The notes below the pieces were generated by a model. It was not told the DNA's origin. It worked only from the letters and a program-made list of their open reading frames with translations, and did not search any database. From positions 434,001 to 498,000 of the forward strand of contig NZ_JACHGP010000002.1 in assembly GCF_014202335.1 (NCBI RefSeq): a stretch of DNA of 64,000 nt, in the 5' to 3' direction. The position numbers and the translations under genes are program-made. Source of the stretch: Mycobacterium sp. AZCC_0083 (GTDB lineage: Bacteria > Actinomycetota > Actinomycetes > Mycobacteriales > Mycobacteriaceae). Numbering within the stretch: position 1 is the stretch's first letter; each line of letters starts with the position of its first letter. Below, one piece after another: positions 17,247 through 26,276 of the stretch.

Positions 17247-18056
17247 TCAGCCGTTATCCCGCCATGTGAGCACCTGCTTGAGTGACGCGAGGTCGTAACC
17301 GTCGTCGGAGGTGAGTTCGGTCTGGAACAAAGTGACTCCTGCCTCGCGGAAGGCATCGGCACTGTCGGCGTTCTCCCAGAGCGTCGAGCGTTCGATGTCG
17401 GCGCCGTTGCGGCCGAACGTCGCTGCCAGCTCATCGACGCGGTCGCTGGACCTGCGGAAGGCGTCGAGGTCCTGGAACGCGTGCCAGATGTCGGCGTGCC
17501 GGGCAACGGCGGGCAGCGAGCGCTTGGGCCCCGTGCCGCCGATCAGGATCGGGAGCTTGCGCACGGGCGGCGGAATCAGTGCTGCGAGTCGGTTCTCGAT
17601 GCGGATCAGGCTCTCGTCGAACAGATCGAAGCGGGACCCGAAGGTGCCGAAGTCGTAACCGTAAGTGGTGTAGTCCTTTTCGTACCACCCCGCGCCGAGG
17701 CCCAGAATGAGCCGGCCACCGCTGATGTGGTCGACGGTGCGCGCCATATCAGCGAGCAGGTCCGCGTTGCGGTAGCCGACGCCGGTGACGAGGAGCCCGA
17801 TCTCGGCGTGAGAAGTGATCTCGCCCCATGACGCGAGCGCGGTCCAGCCCTCGAAGTTGGCGACGTCGGGCTGCTCATCGAACATGACGGGCTTGCCGTC
17901 GACGATTTCCTTCATCGCTGGGCGGTGGAAGTGGTCGTAGCCGAAGATGACGTCGACGCCGAGATCGTCGGAGGCCAGCACGGCGTCGCGCCATGTGGCG
18001 TAGTCGGGCGTGCCGCCGGGCTGGATTTGCACGGCGACGCGGACGGGACGGGTCAT
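17247..18056 (-). CDS. F420-dependent luciferase-like oxidoreductase (LLM class)
   Basis: A 269-residue TIM-barrel enzyme of the luciferase-like F420 family. Motifs include VAVQIQPGGTPDYATWRDAV, FGYDHFHRP, ALASWGEITSHAEIGLLVTG, GGRLILGLGAGWYEKDY and KLPILIGGTGPKRSL. Such enzymes use reduced F420 to reduce or oxidise an unknown small substrate in the cytosol. I use the ATG at 18056 because AGGAG is five bases upstream; a longer frame to 18101 lacks a site. Confidence 0.9.
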   Translation of the reverse strand: MTRPVRVAVQIQPGGTPDYATWRDAVLASDDLGVDVIFGYDHFHRPAMKEIVDGKPVMFDEQPDVANFEGWTALASWGEITSHAEIGLLVTGVGYRNADLLADMARTVDHISGGRLILGLGAGWYEKDYTTYGYDFGTFGSRFDLFDESLIRIENRLAALIPPPVRKLPILIGGTGPKRSLPAVARHADIWHAFQDLDAFRRSSDRVDELAATFGRNGADIERSTLWENADSADAFREAGVTLFQTELTSDDGYDLASLKQVLTWRDNG

Positions 18057-18147
18057 GGATGCTCCTGAGTCGGGGGAGGGCGACTCTTGAGCCAAGTTCA
18101 CCGGGTGCGGGTTTATTCCGGATCGGCACGTTTCGGATTTGACCGAT

Positions 18148-19842
18148 TCATCCCAGGATCGCCCGCGCTGCGCGTTCTGCGATCAGCATGACCGGCGCAT
18201 TGGTGTTCCCGGAAGTGATGGTGGGCATCGCCGAAGCGTCGACCACTCGAAGGCCGGCGACGCGGTACACGCGACAGTCGGTGTCGAGCACCGTGGTGGC
18301 CGACCGCGGAACACCTTGTGTATCAATGGCTCCCATCGCGCAGGTGCCCACGGGGTGAAAGATGGTTGTACCGAGCTCACGGGCCGCCTGCCCGAGGTCT
18401 TCGTCGCTCACCAGTTGCGGGCCGGGAAGCAATTCTTCTGGGTGGTAGCGGGCCAGGGACGGCGCCGCCATGATCTGCCGGGTCATCCTCAAGCCCCGCA
18501 CGGCGGCTTGACGATCGGCGTCAGTGGACAGGTAGTTACAGGAGATCTTCGGGTAGGTCAGCGGATCTGCGCTGGCAATGCGCACGTTGCCCCGCGAGCT
18601 GGGTCGCAGATTGCAGACTGACGGAGTGATCGCTCCGAAAGGATGTAGCGGTTCGCCGAACTTGGCCAAGGACAGCGGCTGTACATGCCATTCCAAATCG
18701 GGACTGGCCAACGCGGGATCGCTCTTGGCGAAAGCGCCCAGCGTGGAGGGCGGCATGGTCATGGGTCCTGAGCGCAGCAGCAGGTACTGAAGTCCCATGC
18801 CTGCACGGGTGATCCAATTGCGGTACAGCGTGTTGACGGTGCGGGCGCCCCGCACCCGGTAGACCGTTCGCAGCTGCAGGTGGTCCTGGAGGTTTTCACC
18901 CACGCCCGGCAGATCGACGGCCAGCGGGACCTGATGCTGGGCAAGGAGCCCGGCCGGGCCCAGACCCGAGGCCTGCATGAGATGCGGCGACCCAATCGCA
19001 CCGGCGCTCAGGATCACTTCCCTGCGCGCCTGGACGTCGATGATCTGGCCGTCTTTGAGTAGCCGCACACCGGTGGCGCGGCGCTGAGCTGTGGTCCAGG
19101 CACCACGACGCTGCTCTTCGTGAACCTGGTCGTCCATCAGCAGCTTCAAGGCCTGGGTGTGGGTGTAGACGGTGAGATTTGGTCGTTGGACGACGGGATG
19201 CAGGAAGGCATCGGCCATCGACCAGCGACGGCCACGCCGTTGGTTGACGTGAAAGTACGCACTGCCGGCGTTGTCGCCTCGGTTGAACTCGTCGATCGGG
19301 ACGATGCCCACCTCGGCAGCGGCGGCCTGCCAGGCGTCCAAGATCTTCCAGCGCACCCGCGGCCGCTCGACCGGGATCTCGCCACCGGCGCCGTGCCACT
19401 CGTCGGCTCCGCCGAAGTAGTCTTCCAACTCCTTGAAGATCGACAGCGTCTCGCCGGCACCGTCCGGGCCACCCCAAAGCCAGCGATCGTCACCGGTGGC
19501 CTGCGCCCATAGGTCGTAATCGCTTGCTTGTCCGCGCATGTGGATCATGGCGTTGATCGACGAGCTGCCGCCGATGACGCGGCCGCGCGCGTAGTGAATG
19601 CTGCGGTCGGCCAGACCTGGATCGGCCTCGGTCGTGAAGCACCAGTCGGTGCGGGGATTGGCAATCGTGTACAGGTAGCCCACCGGCACCTTGATCCAGA
19701 ACCAGTCGTCCTTGCCGCCGGCCTCAACCAAGAGCACACGGTGATCAGGGTTGGCGCTGAGCCGGTTGGCGAGCAGGCAGCCCGCACTGCCTGCTCCCAC
19801 GATGACGAAATCGAACTCGGCGACGGGGCTCATTTCCGGCAT
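18148..19842 (-). CDS. GMC-family FAD oxidoreductase (choline dehydrogenase-like)
   Basis: About 564 residues. The FAD dinucleotide motif is FVIVGAGSAGCLLANRLS with VLLVEAGG, followed by GMC signature 1 (YARGRVIGGSSSINAMIHMR) and signature 2 (VILSAGAIGSPHLMQASGLG). Catalytic residues lie in TIFHPVGTCAMG (His) and in TSGNTNAPVMLIAERAA (Asn). Enzymes of this type oxidise alcohols to aldehydes. GGAGG sits four bases before the ATG at 19842; ATGs at 19845 and 19833 are alternatives. It is divergent from a SnoaL-like gene and a WYL regulator, which may control it. Confidence 0.92.
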   Translation of the reverse strand: MPEMSPVAEFDFVIVGAGSAGCLLANRLSANPDHRVLLVEAGGKDDWFWIKVPVGYLYTIANPRTDWCFTTEADPGLADRSIHYARGRVIGGSSSINAMIHMRGQASDYDLWAQATGDDRWLWGGPDGAGETLSIFKELEDYFGGADEWHGAGGEIPVERPRVRWKILDAWQAAAAEVGIVPIDEFNRGDNAGSAYFHVNQRRGRRWSMADAFLHPVVQRPNLTVYTHTQALKLLMDDQVHEEQRRGAWTTAQRRATGVRLLKDGQIIDVQARREVILSAGAIGSPHLMQASGLGPAGLLAQHQVPLAVDLPGVGENLQDHLQLRTVYRVRGARTVNTLYRNWITRAGMGLQYLLLRSGPMTMPPSTLGAFAKSDPALASPDLEWHVQPLSLAKFGEPLHPFGAITPSVCNLRPSSRGNVRIASADPLTYPKISCNYLSTDADRQAAVRGLRMTRQIMAAPSLARYHPEELLPGPQLVSDEDLGQAARELGTTIFHPVGTCAMGAIDTQGVPRSATTVLDTDCRVYRVAGLRVVDASAMPTITSGNTNAPVMLIAERAARAILG

Positions 19843-19911
19843 CATTCCTCCCTCGACTTGGCACTCAAACACCGACATACCGTTGTCGCTGCACTGTCTG
19901 ATGCTGATGTC

Positions 19912-20316
19912 ATGAACGAGAACACGAAAGTCATGAATACAAGCTGGGCTGTTGCGGATGCCGCACTTGCGCTGTGGTTGGAGATGTGGAACACCGACGG
20001 TGAGATCGCTCGTCGGATCTGCAGTGAGGATTTCCAGATTCACTTCTTGATCTCCGATCCGGACGGGTCGAACCCGGGCGACGACGTGCTGGGCGCGGAG
20101 AGTTTCGCTCGGTTCCTGGATCGGTACCGCGAGCAGCATCCGGAGGTGGTCTTCTCCGAGGCCTCGCGGGCCGTGGACGGCGCGCACGGGCGGATGCTGT
20201 GGAACGTTCAGGTCGGGGACCATGCTGCGGGCGGGATCGACGTCTTCGACTTCACCGACGATGGGCTGATCCGCGAGGTGTGGTCGGTGACCGGGACGCG
20301 CGCGCACCTCACCTGA
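19912..20316 (+). CDS. SnoaL-like polyketide-cyclase-fold protein
   Basis: A 134-residue NTF2-fold protein: WAVADAALALWLEMWNTDGE, CSEDFQIHFLISDPD, SFARFLDRYREQHPEVVFSE, MLWNVQVGDHAAGGIDVFDF and LIREVWSVTG. It likely binds or isomerises a small molecule. It lies 69 bases from the divergent GMC oxidoreductase start and 22 bases before the WYL regulator, so it is probably co-transcribed with the regulator. Confidence 0.82.
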   Translation: MNENTKVMNTSWAVADAALALWLEMWNTDGEIARRICSEDFQIHFLISDPDGSNPGDDVLGAESFARFLDRYREQHPEVVFSEASRAVDGAHGRMLWNVQVGDHAAGGIDVFDFTDDGLIREVWSVTGTRAHLT

Positions 20317-20338
20317 GATCCGGGGGAGACTCGAATCC

Positions 20339-21031
20339 ATGAGGAGAGCCGAGCGGCTGTACGCGCTGGTGGATCTGCTGCGGGGATCACGCCGGCCGGT
20401 GTCAGCCGCTCGGCTCTCGGAGGAGTTCGAGGTGTCGAAGCGCACGATTGAGCGTGACATCCAGTCCCTCCAGCTCGCGGGGGTCCCGATCTATGCCGAC
20501 CACGGGGTGTCGGGCGGGTATTCGATCCTGCGGGAACACTCCCTGCCGCCGCTAAATCTCACGTTGCCGGAGTCGCTGGCGGTGCTCGCGGGGCTTGGTT
20601 TGCTTGAGACCTCGCCGTACGGTGCGGCGGCGCGTCGGGCGCGAGCGAAGGTCCTCGCGATCAGCCGCGAGGATCAGCTCGCACCGGTCGATGAGGCGTT
20701 GGCCTCGATGTTCGTCATCGACTCCCAATCGCCGTCCGAGGCGGCGGTCTCGCTGATTCCCGAGGCGATCGCCGCGCGCCGGGTCGTACGGTTGGACTAC
20801 ATCTCCGAGGACGGCGAGACACTTACCACCCGTGACGTGGAGGCGATGGGTCTGCTGCGCGGAGGTGATGCGTGGCTGTTCGTGGGATGGTGTCGGCTGC
20901 GCGAAGGCATCCGCGGATTTCAGCTGCACCGCATCCGGCACCTGGAGATCATCGGAGAGGTGTTTCCCGAACGCGATCCTGCGGTGCTGGACACGGATCT
21001 GTCGCGGTGGCGCACTCGGCGGCTCGGGTGA
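20339..21031 (+). CDS. YafY-type HTH/WYL-domain transcriptional regulator
   Basis: A 230-residue regulator. Residues 1-60 are a DeoR-like HTH_11 domain (RAERLYALVDLLRGSRRPVS, EFEVSKRTIERDIQSLQLAG, VPIYADHGVSGGYSI). Residues about 135-225 are the WYL domain (VVRLDYISEDGETLTTRDVE, AWLFVGWCRLREGIRGFQLH, RIRHLEIIGE). WYL domains bind nucleic-acid or nucleotide ligands. It follows the SnoaL-like gene closely and probably controls the divergent SnoaL/GMC region. Confidence 0.92.
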   Translation: MRRAERLYALVDLLRGSRRPVSAARLSEEFEVSKRTIERDIQSLQLAGVPIYADHGVSGGYSILREHSLPPLNLTLPESLAVLAGLGLLETSPYGAAARRARAKVLAISREDQLAPVDEALASMFVIDSQSPSEAAVSLIPEAIAARRVVRLDYISEDGETLTTRDVEAMGLLRGGDAWLFVGWCRLREGIRGFQLHRIRHLEIIGEVFPERDPAVLDTDLSRWRTRRLG

Positions 21032-21063
21032 TGCTGCGACCGACACTTCACGAATGCAGCGGT

Positions 21064-21486
21064 TCACGACGCCCATGGCCCCACGCCGCCAACCGTGCCG
21101 ATCGTGATGTGAGTCAGGTACCCGGGCGGTGCATCAGGCGGCGGGAAACCGGTGCCGGGGCCGAATATCGACGTAGCGATCTCGTCGAGCAGCTCGGGGG
21201 CACCGCTCTCCTCGACTCGGGCCGTGCCCTTGATCGACAGATAGGGTGTCTGCGGCCCGCTGCGGTCGGTGGATACGACGGTCACCGCCACGCGGGGATC
21301 GCGCCGAATATTACGAATCTTCTGATGCTCCAACAGATGAGCGCTGACGAGCTCGTCACCGCCGTCGGCCGTGGTCCGCACCCTCACCCATACCACGCTG
21401 ATTTGCGGGCTGCCATCCCGATTGATGGTGACCAGCGTCGCTGGGTCGGAACCGATGAGTTGGCGTGCCATGTCGTTGAGTCTCAT
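21064..21486 (-). CDS. PPOX-class split-barrel protein, F420- or FMN-dependent
   Basis: A 140-residue split beta-barrel protein of the pyridoxamine-phosphate-oxidase-like family. Landmarks are IGSDPATLVTINRDGSPQIS, VWVRVRTTADGGDELVSAHL, KIRNIRRDPRVAVTVVSTDR and YLSIKGTARVEE. Mycobacteria have many such F420-binding reductases. I place the start at ATG 21486, where family similarity begins. It converges on the WYL regulator and precedes a membrane protein on the same strand. Confidence 0.88.
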   Translation of the reverse strand: MRLNDMARQLIGSDPATLVTINRDGSPQISVVWVRVRTTADGGDELVSAHLLEHQKIRNIRRDPRVAVTVVSTDRSGPQTPYLSIKGTARVEESGAPELLDEIATSIFGPGTGFPPPDAPPGYLTHITIGTVGGVGPWAS

Positions 21487-21650
21487 GATGCGACTGTCCG
21501 TCCTTGATGACGAGCGGAACCGAATGCTCCACCCTCTACCAAGTCCGACGAACGGTGCAGTCGCAATCCGACGAGCGGAATCAACGAAGACAGATGGAAT
21601 CACAACACCGCAACACCGCAACACGGCGTAGTCGGCTTCGCGCTGCCTCT

Positions 21651-22265
21651 TCAGCGCGTCGGCCAGTGCGGATACGGAGCACCATTCTCCTTCGCTCGGA
21701 TCCACGCAGCGGTGGACGGGAGCAAGGCCAGCACGATCGTCACGATCGGAAAGACCAGGCCCACGACGTCAGCTCCTGTGCCGCCATACTGGTACTCCGC
21801 GATGGTGGAGGCCAGCGAGAGGCTGATCAGAGTGCTGACGATCGACACGGCGCACCCCGCGACCACGATCCACTGGCTGGTCCTCTTGCGAAGCAACAAC
21901 ATCACCGTTCCGACCGACAACAGCACGCCCGCGACGATGTTCAGCATCGTGATGGCGATCAGCCCTGTCCAAGCGCCGGACCCGGTGTCGTAAGTCGATT
22001 CGCTGATCATCGCGGTAAGTCCGAAGGCCATGAGGAGGCCGCCGACGACATTCGCCAAGCCGCCGAGTCCGGAGAGAACAACCGCGATGATGCCTGTGGC
22101 TGCGCTCGGAGACCTGGATGCGGGCGGCAGTGGGTAAGGCTGCTGTCCGCCCGGGTAGCCGCCTTGCGGTGGGTAGCCGCCTTGCGGCGGGTAGCCAGGC
22201 TGCTGCTGCGGGTAGCCAGGCTGCCCTGGAAACCCCTGACCGTAGGGCCCGTACGGATAGTTCAT
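21651..22265 (-). CDS. Four-helix membrane protein with Gly/Tyr/Pro/Gln-rich N-terminus
   Basis: About 204 residues. The first 50 are low-complexity (YPYGPYGQGFPGQPGYPQQ, repeated PPQGGYPP), encoded by short DNA repeats. Four membrane helices follow: ATGIIAVVLSGLGGLANVVG, WTGLIAITMLNIVAGVLLSV, WIVVAGCAVSIVSTLISLSL and VVGLVFPIVTIVLALLP. This architecture is common in mycobacterial envelope proteins of unknown role. GAGGGGG precedes the ATG at 22265. Confidence 0.8.
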   Translation of the reverse strand: MNYPYGPYGQGFPGQPGYPQQQPGYPPQGGYPPQGGYPGGQQPYPLPPASRSPSAATGIIAVVLSGLGGLANVVGGLLMAFGLTAMISESTYDTGSGAWTGLIAITMLNIVAGVLLSVGTVMLLLRKRTSQWIVVAGCAVSIVSTLISLSLASTIAEYQYGGTGADVVGLVFPIVTIVLALLPSTAAWIRAKENGAPYPHWPTR

Positions 22266-22404
22266 CAATCCCCCTCGACGAAACGACCGGCACTCAGCCT
22301 ATCGGCCGAGATACTTCAGTCTGTGCAGTCCGATGCTGTCCTTGAAGGCCGACCCCGCAACGTCAAGTTCGACTTCAAGGTCGACGACGAAACAAGGCAC
22401 TGAC

Positions 22405-22806
22405 ATGACCCTGTCTCCACCACCTCGCGCCGAGGTTTTCTTGGTAGAGAGCCGCCTCAACCCGATCTCGACGCGAGCCACGCTCGAACTCACCGATGAC
22501 AATTTGCGCTGCACAGTCAAGGAGTACTCGAAGTGGGTCGAGAAGGCCTTGGGGATTTCAGATCTCAGATCTCGGCTTCAAGCTGGCGAGGCGGTTGTGG
22601 CGTTCGATTTCCGGCGTGAGCAGCTGAAGATCAAGTGGCTCAAGCAATTTCTGAACGCGGGATTTTCCGTTAGCGAAGGCGGCTCACGCCGTTGGCTGGT
22701 GTCTCTCGTTTATCCCACTGGAGTCATGGCATTGGTGGAGGTTGTGGACGGCTGGGACGTCCACAACGAATGGCGGTGGGCCCTGCCAGGCCAACGAGCG
22801 ATATGA
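22405..22806 (+). CDS. Conserved hypothetical protein
   Basis: A 133-residue soluble protein that I cannot assign to a family. It starts MTLSPPPRAEVFLVESRLNP and has a mixed alpha/beta look: TRATLELTDDNLRCTVKEYS, FDFRREQLKIKWLKQFLNAG and RRWLVSLVYPTGVMALVEVV. There is no signal peptide or membrane helix. It is divergent from the membrane protein at 22265 with a 139-base gap. Confidence 0.6.
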   Translation: MTLSPPPRAEVFLVESRLNPISTRATLELTDDNLRCTVKEYSKWVEKALGISDLRSRLQAGEAVVAFDFRREQLKIKWLKQFLNAGFSVSEGGSRRWLVSLVYPTGVMALVEVVDGWDVHNEWRWALPGQRAI

Positions 22807-23311
22807 GCGCGACTGGCGGAATTGGCGGAATTGGTCACAAGTTTCTCGGCGACGAGTACTGGTAATCCTTCATATTCGATTCCTGCATATGGTCCCAGGG
22901 GGCCGCACTCCGGACCGAACCAGCGGCGTTGACCGTCGCGCGCTCGACGTCCTGGGCCGGGGAAGCGATGCCACTTCTGCAGGTCGGCGCTTATTGCAGC
23001 GAGTGCAATCGCATACGGCATTCCGCTCTGCACCTGCAATCCAGACGACTCCGCGGGTATCCCGCGATTGGAACTCCGCCCGGTTACCACCCGCGCCATC
23101 GGTCGTGAAGGCGCTGTGCATGCCCGGTAGCGGTGGACGACGATTACCAACAATCAAACCGCTTGGTGCGGTACGCGATTCGATATGTCATACCGGTAAC
23201 TCGCCGTATCCAATCCTGCCGTATTCCTCCGGTCGCGAGGCATCGAGCCAATTGAAATCCGGCAGGGGAGAACCCACGCCCAGCGGGGTGTGCCGATCGT
23301 CAAGGAGGCCG
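22807..23311. other. 500-base gap without a supported gene
   Basis: Open frames here do not look like proteins. Near 22852 and 23192 are two imperfect copies of the motif also found at 15826 (CTGGTAACTCGCC and following). The gap ends at the stop of the lipoprotein gene. Confidence 0.4.
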
Positions 23312-23731
23312 TTACTCGTCCAGCGGTGTGCAGTCCTTCCACTGGCCGTCCTCCTTGACCAGAGTGAACTGGCTGGGATCGGCGGTGTAGGTGAATTGGC
23401 CGCCTAGGTCGATGATGAGAGTTACGTCGGCCGTTGCGGTATCGCCGTTGACCAGGACGTTTTCGATCTTGCCGAGTTTGAACTGCATGGGCGCCGGGAT
23501 CGGCTCACTGGCCTGATCGCGGTACTTCGCGCAGGTCAACGGGGCGATTTTGGCAAAATCCGATGTGCCGTGCGCTTCGGAGACCCGGGCGATCACGTCG
23601 CGGATCTGATCCTCGCCAGAAACCGTCGACGTCGGCGCAGGCGGTGAGGCTGAGGCGGCGTCCGCACCGCAGCCTGAAAGTAGTAGTGCTGCGGTGCCGA
23701 TCAGTGCGGCACTAATGATGCGGATGGCCAT
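23312..23731 (-). CDS. Small lipoprotein with NTF2-like/DUF4878-type domain
   Basis: A 139-residue lipoprotein. The signal peptide (MAIRIISAALIGTAALLL) ends in lipobox LSGC. A Ser/Pro/Thr linker leads to an alpha-beta domain (EDQIRDVIARVSEAHGTSD, IAPLTCAKYRDQ, NVLVNGDTATADVTLIIDLG, FTLVKEDGQWKDCTPLDE) with two Cys that could form a disulfide. The design matches the DUF4878/NTF2-like lipoproteins common in mycobacteria. Function unknown. Confidence 0.82.
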   Translation of the reverse strand: MAIRIISAALIGTAALLLSGCGADAASASPPAPTSTVSGEDQIRDVIARVSEAHGTSDFAKIAPLTCAKYRDQASEPIPAPMQFKLGKIENVLVNGDTATADVTLIIDLGGQFTYTADPSQFTLVKEDGQWKDCTPLDE

Positions 23732-24092
23732 GCGTTTATCTTGACAGCAATTTCACAGGTTTGGCGTCCCAACGCCGTTTTCAAAGTCTCACTCACAACG
23801 TCGCCAGACAGTGGTGCCCGGTTTACCTGACATAATGTGGCTTATCGGCATTTGGCTGACCTGGACGAGAGTCGCCATAGCACCTTCGGCGCGTAGGCAT
23901 CGAAGCCCAATCGTCACCCCTCGTGCTCATGGCGCGGATGTGCGCAAACCCCCGCAAGCGTCGCGGCGCCAGTCGGCCAGCCAAGGATCCCGTCGCCGTG
24001 AGACGCCGCATCGGTTACACCCGTCGCGACGACCGACACAGCGCAGAGCGCCACTGAACCCCCTGCCCGGCCTCTGCGTCGACCCTGGCCAT

Positions 24093-24109
24093 TTCGTCAC
24101 AGTGACGAA
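24093..24109. promoter_or_regulatory. Palindrome, copy 1 (TTCGTCACAGTGACGAA)
   Basis: A perfect 8+1+8 inverted repeat. Its core CGTCACAGTGACG is identical to that of the palindrome centred 256 bases downstream. This is the form of a dimeric regulator binding site, for example of the TetR family. No regulator gene is adjacent. Confidence 0.5.
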
Positions 24110-24348
24110 TTGTCTACGGCGGTCCGATCGACGTCCATCGACGAATCACGTTCTTGCGCACTTTGTTTCCAAGACCTCCCGGCGACTCGCCATCGGACGC
24201 AGCGCCGGGCTCAAGGAGAGTGGCCGCCACATGGTGCGCCTGCGCCTGGCGACTTCTCGCCATGCATGCCACCCACCCCTTTCGAAACCATCGGGTCCAT
24301 CAAACCCATCGTGCCGCTCTCGGACGACCTACACTCCCCCGCCGTCTA

Positions 24349-24365
24349 TACGTCACAGTGACGTA
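24349..24365. promoter_or_regulatory. Palindrome, copy 2 (TACGTCACAGTGACGTA)
   Basis: A perfect 8+1+8 inverted repeat with the same core as the copy at 24093. The nearest downstream gene is the YiaA/B-domain membrane protein at 24672, about 300 bases away. Confidence 0.5.
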
Positions 24366-24671
24366 ATACTGTGGGGCGCAGGGACATTCGGGCGACGCAG
24401 GCTGCGATATTCCCACGATGGCCGCCGCTCATTCCGGATTGCACAACTTCCACGTCATCGACCCCTCAGTTCAGGCGACACGGTGTTCGATTCTAAGTCT
24501 GTGTTTGCGCGCCCGTTGACACGTATCCATGCACCTCAATTCTGGCCACGGCCAACGAGTGCCCCGCCACCGACGTCTCCATGGTCGTGACGCCATCCAC
24601 GAGCCGATCAGCGATAAAATCGAGTAGTCCTACCCATCCGCTGACTGGTGCAGTACGGCAAGGTATTTGGC

Positions 24672-24962
24672 ATGAATGCCCTCAATGCGCTCTCGAAGAG
24701 TAGCCCCGCCTTCTTCGTTCAGGCCGCCATCGCGTTCGGCGTGAGCTCCCTGGCCTTGGTTGCCGGAATCTACTTCCTACCACTGGATCTGTGGCAACGA
24801 TCGTTCCTCGCCATGACTGCGCTCTTTGTCGTCTCCAGCTCTTTCACGCTGGCCAAAGTCATTCGAGACCAACAGGAGGCCGCCACCATCCGCGTCAGAC
24901 TCGATGAAGCACGGCTGGAGAAGCTGATCGCAGAACACGATCCATTCGGCACGACGAGCTGA
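24672..24962 (+). CDS. YiaA/YiaB-type two-helix membrane protein
   Basis: A 96-residue protein with two membrane helices, FFVQAAIAFGVSSLALVAGI and SFLAMTALFVVSSSFTLAKV, followed by a charged helix with RDQQEAATIRVRLDEARLEK. SSPAFFVQAAIAFGVS and the pattern LPLDLWQRSFL fit the YiaA/YiaB two-helix domain. Role unknown. ATG 24672 is preferred over a start eight codons upstream because the family begins near it. Confidence 0.75.
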   Translation: MNALNALSKSSPAFFVQAAIAFGVSSLALVAGIYFLPLDLWQRSFLAMTALFVVSSSFTLAKVIRDQQEAATIRVRLDEARLEKLIAEHDPFGTTS

Positions 24963-24966
24963 ATCA

Positions 24967-25308
24967 CTACCAGCAGAAGTCGCACCTATTGGGCTCGAGA
25001 GCAGGCGGATTATCTCCGTCCCAAACGCCGCTCGGCAGGCTCCCCTGGTACGGAACGTTGCCTTGTTCGTGTGCGACCCAGTACCAGGTGTGGCAGATGT
25101 TCATGTCCCAGTTGTAATAAACTCCTGGCCCCGCTTGGCCGCCGGATCGCGGGGCGGGTTGTGGGTACTGCATGGGATCTCCTGGGCACCAATGGAATGG
25201 CCCGGAGTCGGCTTGGGCAGTACCTGCCATCCCCACTGCAGCGAGCCCGAGGGCGCCCGACAACAGGGCCACGCCAGCCATCTTCGTCATGTTGCGGGTA
25301 GCGATCAT
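24967..25308 (-). CDS. Small secreted Cys/Trp-rich protein
   Basis: A 113-residue exported protein. The signal peptide (MTKMAGVALLSGALGLAAVG) ends at AQA-DSG. The mature 80 residues carry GPFHWCPGDPMQYPQP, VYYNWDMNICHTWYWVAHEQ and NRCDFCW, with four Cys and many aromatic residues. Short secreted proteins with the HWCPGDP and NWDxxxCHTWYWV motifs are widespread in mycobacteria and uncharacterised. ATG 25308 follows aagggga. Confidence 0.85.
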   Translation of the reverse strand: MIATRNMTKMAGVALLSGALGLAAVGMAGTAQADSGPFHWCPGDPMQYPQPAPRSGGQAGPGVYYNWDMNICHTWYWVAHEQGNVPYQGSLPSGVWDGDNPPALEPNRCDFCW

Positions 25309-25421
25309 GGCTTTCCCCTTCATTTGCATGGTCCACATGTGGGCCCTTGGCATAAAGGTTGCGGCCAACGCCTTGGCGGATTCTTGGGGTGCAGATCAAC
25401 TTGGGCAGCACAACCGAAGTA

Positions 25422-26276
25422 CTAGCTGATGAGGCCGAGTTTCTCGGCGAGGTCGAGCACGGCTTCGGCCCGGGCGCGGGTGGGACCAACACTGCCGTCA
25501 TAGGGTCCGGTGGGCGTGTCCAGGCGGGCGAGCGTGCAACGCGCCTCATCGATCTCCAGCGGTGATGGGCTGAGCAGACTGTTGATCGTCTCAGCATGGG
25601 CGAGATCCAGACACAGCCGGCCGGTCATGCCGGCAGCTTTAGCCACCTCGGTCTCACGTGCCAGGTCGGACGCCTGGTCACGCATCGTAGGTCCGTCGAT
25701 GGGTGCTGGGAGTCCTGCAGCTCGACTGGCGATCACTAGCCTCGCGCGCGGATACGCCAACACCATCGGATCGGCGCACATCCCGGTGTCGCGGCGGAAG
25801 TCCCCCACCCCGAATGCAATTCGAGAACAGCCCGTGGCCTTTGCGAGATCAGCAGCCGATTCGATGCCCACCGCTGACTCGACCAGCGCCACCAACGGTG
25901 TGTTGGCAGGCAGCCGGGCGGTGGTTGCGGCGACTTCGTCGGCCGATTCGGTCTTGGCCAGCATCACGCCGGCGAGTCCAGGCGCGCCGGAGAGGGCGTT
26001 CAAATCAGCCGTCCAGGCAGGCGTGCTCGCACTGTTGATCCGCACCCATCCCTGGCCACCGCCGCACAGCCACTCGGCCACCGACTGGCGGCCTGCGGAT
26101 TTCTGAGCATCGGGCAGCCCATCCTCGATGTCGAACACGACCGCATCGGCGCTGCCGGCGACCGCGGCTTCGAACAGGCCGCAGCCATCCGGGACCCCTG
26201 GCTGTAACAGCCACGTCCGGGCCAACGACCAGTGCGGCCTGCGGATCCGCTCCGCGACCTGCGATGAAACTGTCAC
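25422..26276 (-). CDS. HpcH/HpaI aldolase / CitE-like lyase
   Basis: A 284-residue CitE-like TIM-barrel protein. Motifs are SLARTWLLQPGVPDGCGLFE, DAVVFDIEDGLPDAQKSAGR (metal-binding acids), VMLAKTESADEV, PLVALVESAVGIESAADLAK and AFGVGDFRRDTGM. CitE-like enzymes in mycobacteria act on short beta-hydroxyacyl- or malyl-CoA thioesters, often as lone genes without CitD/CitF, as here. The GTG start at 26276 follows gagagaggtg. It is divergent from the P450, which starts 281 bases away. Confidence 0.87.
   Translation of the reverse strand: MTVSSQVAERIRRPHWSLARTWLLQPGVPDGCGLFEAAVAGSADAVVFDIEDGLPDAQKSAGRQSVAEWLCGGGQGWVRINSASTPAWTADLNALSGAPGLAGVMLAKTESADEVAATTARLPANTPLVALVESAVGIESAADLAKATGCSRIAFGVGDFRRDTGMCADPMVLAYPRARLVIASRAAGLPAPIDGPTMRDQASDLARETEVAKAAGMTGRLCLDLAHAETINSLLSPSPLEIDEARCTLARLDTPTGPYDGSVGPTRARAEAVLDLAEKLGLIS

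Larger units (their letters stand above)
23732..24671. other. 940-base gap with two related palindromes
   Basis: This is the largest gap in the window. Frames are open because of high GC but none reads like a protein. The notable content is a pair of 17-base palindromes sharing CGTCACAGTGACG at 24093 and 24349, listed separately. Confidence 0.45.

Noticed and set aside
23811..24590. A 259-codon plus-strand frame in the large gap
   Set aside because: Arg/Ser/Pro-rich, no domain, no good ribosome binding site; looks like random GC-rich coding potential.
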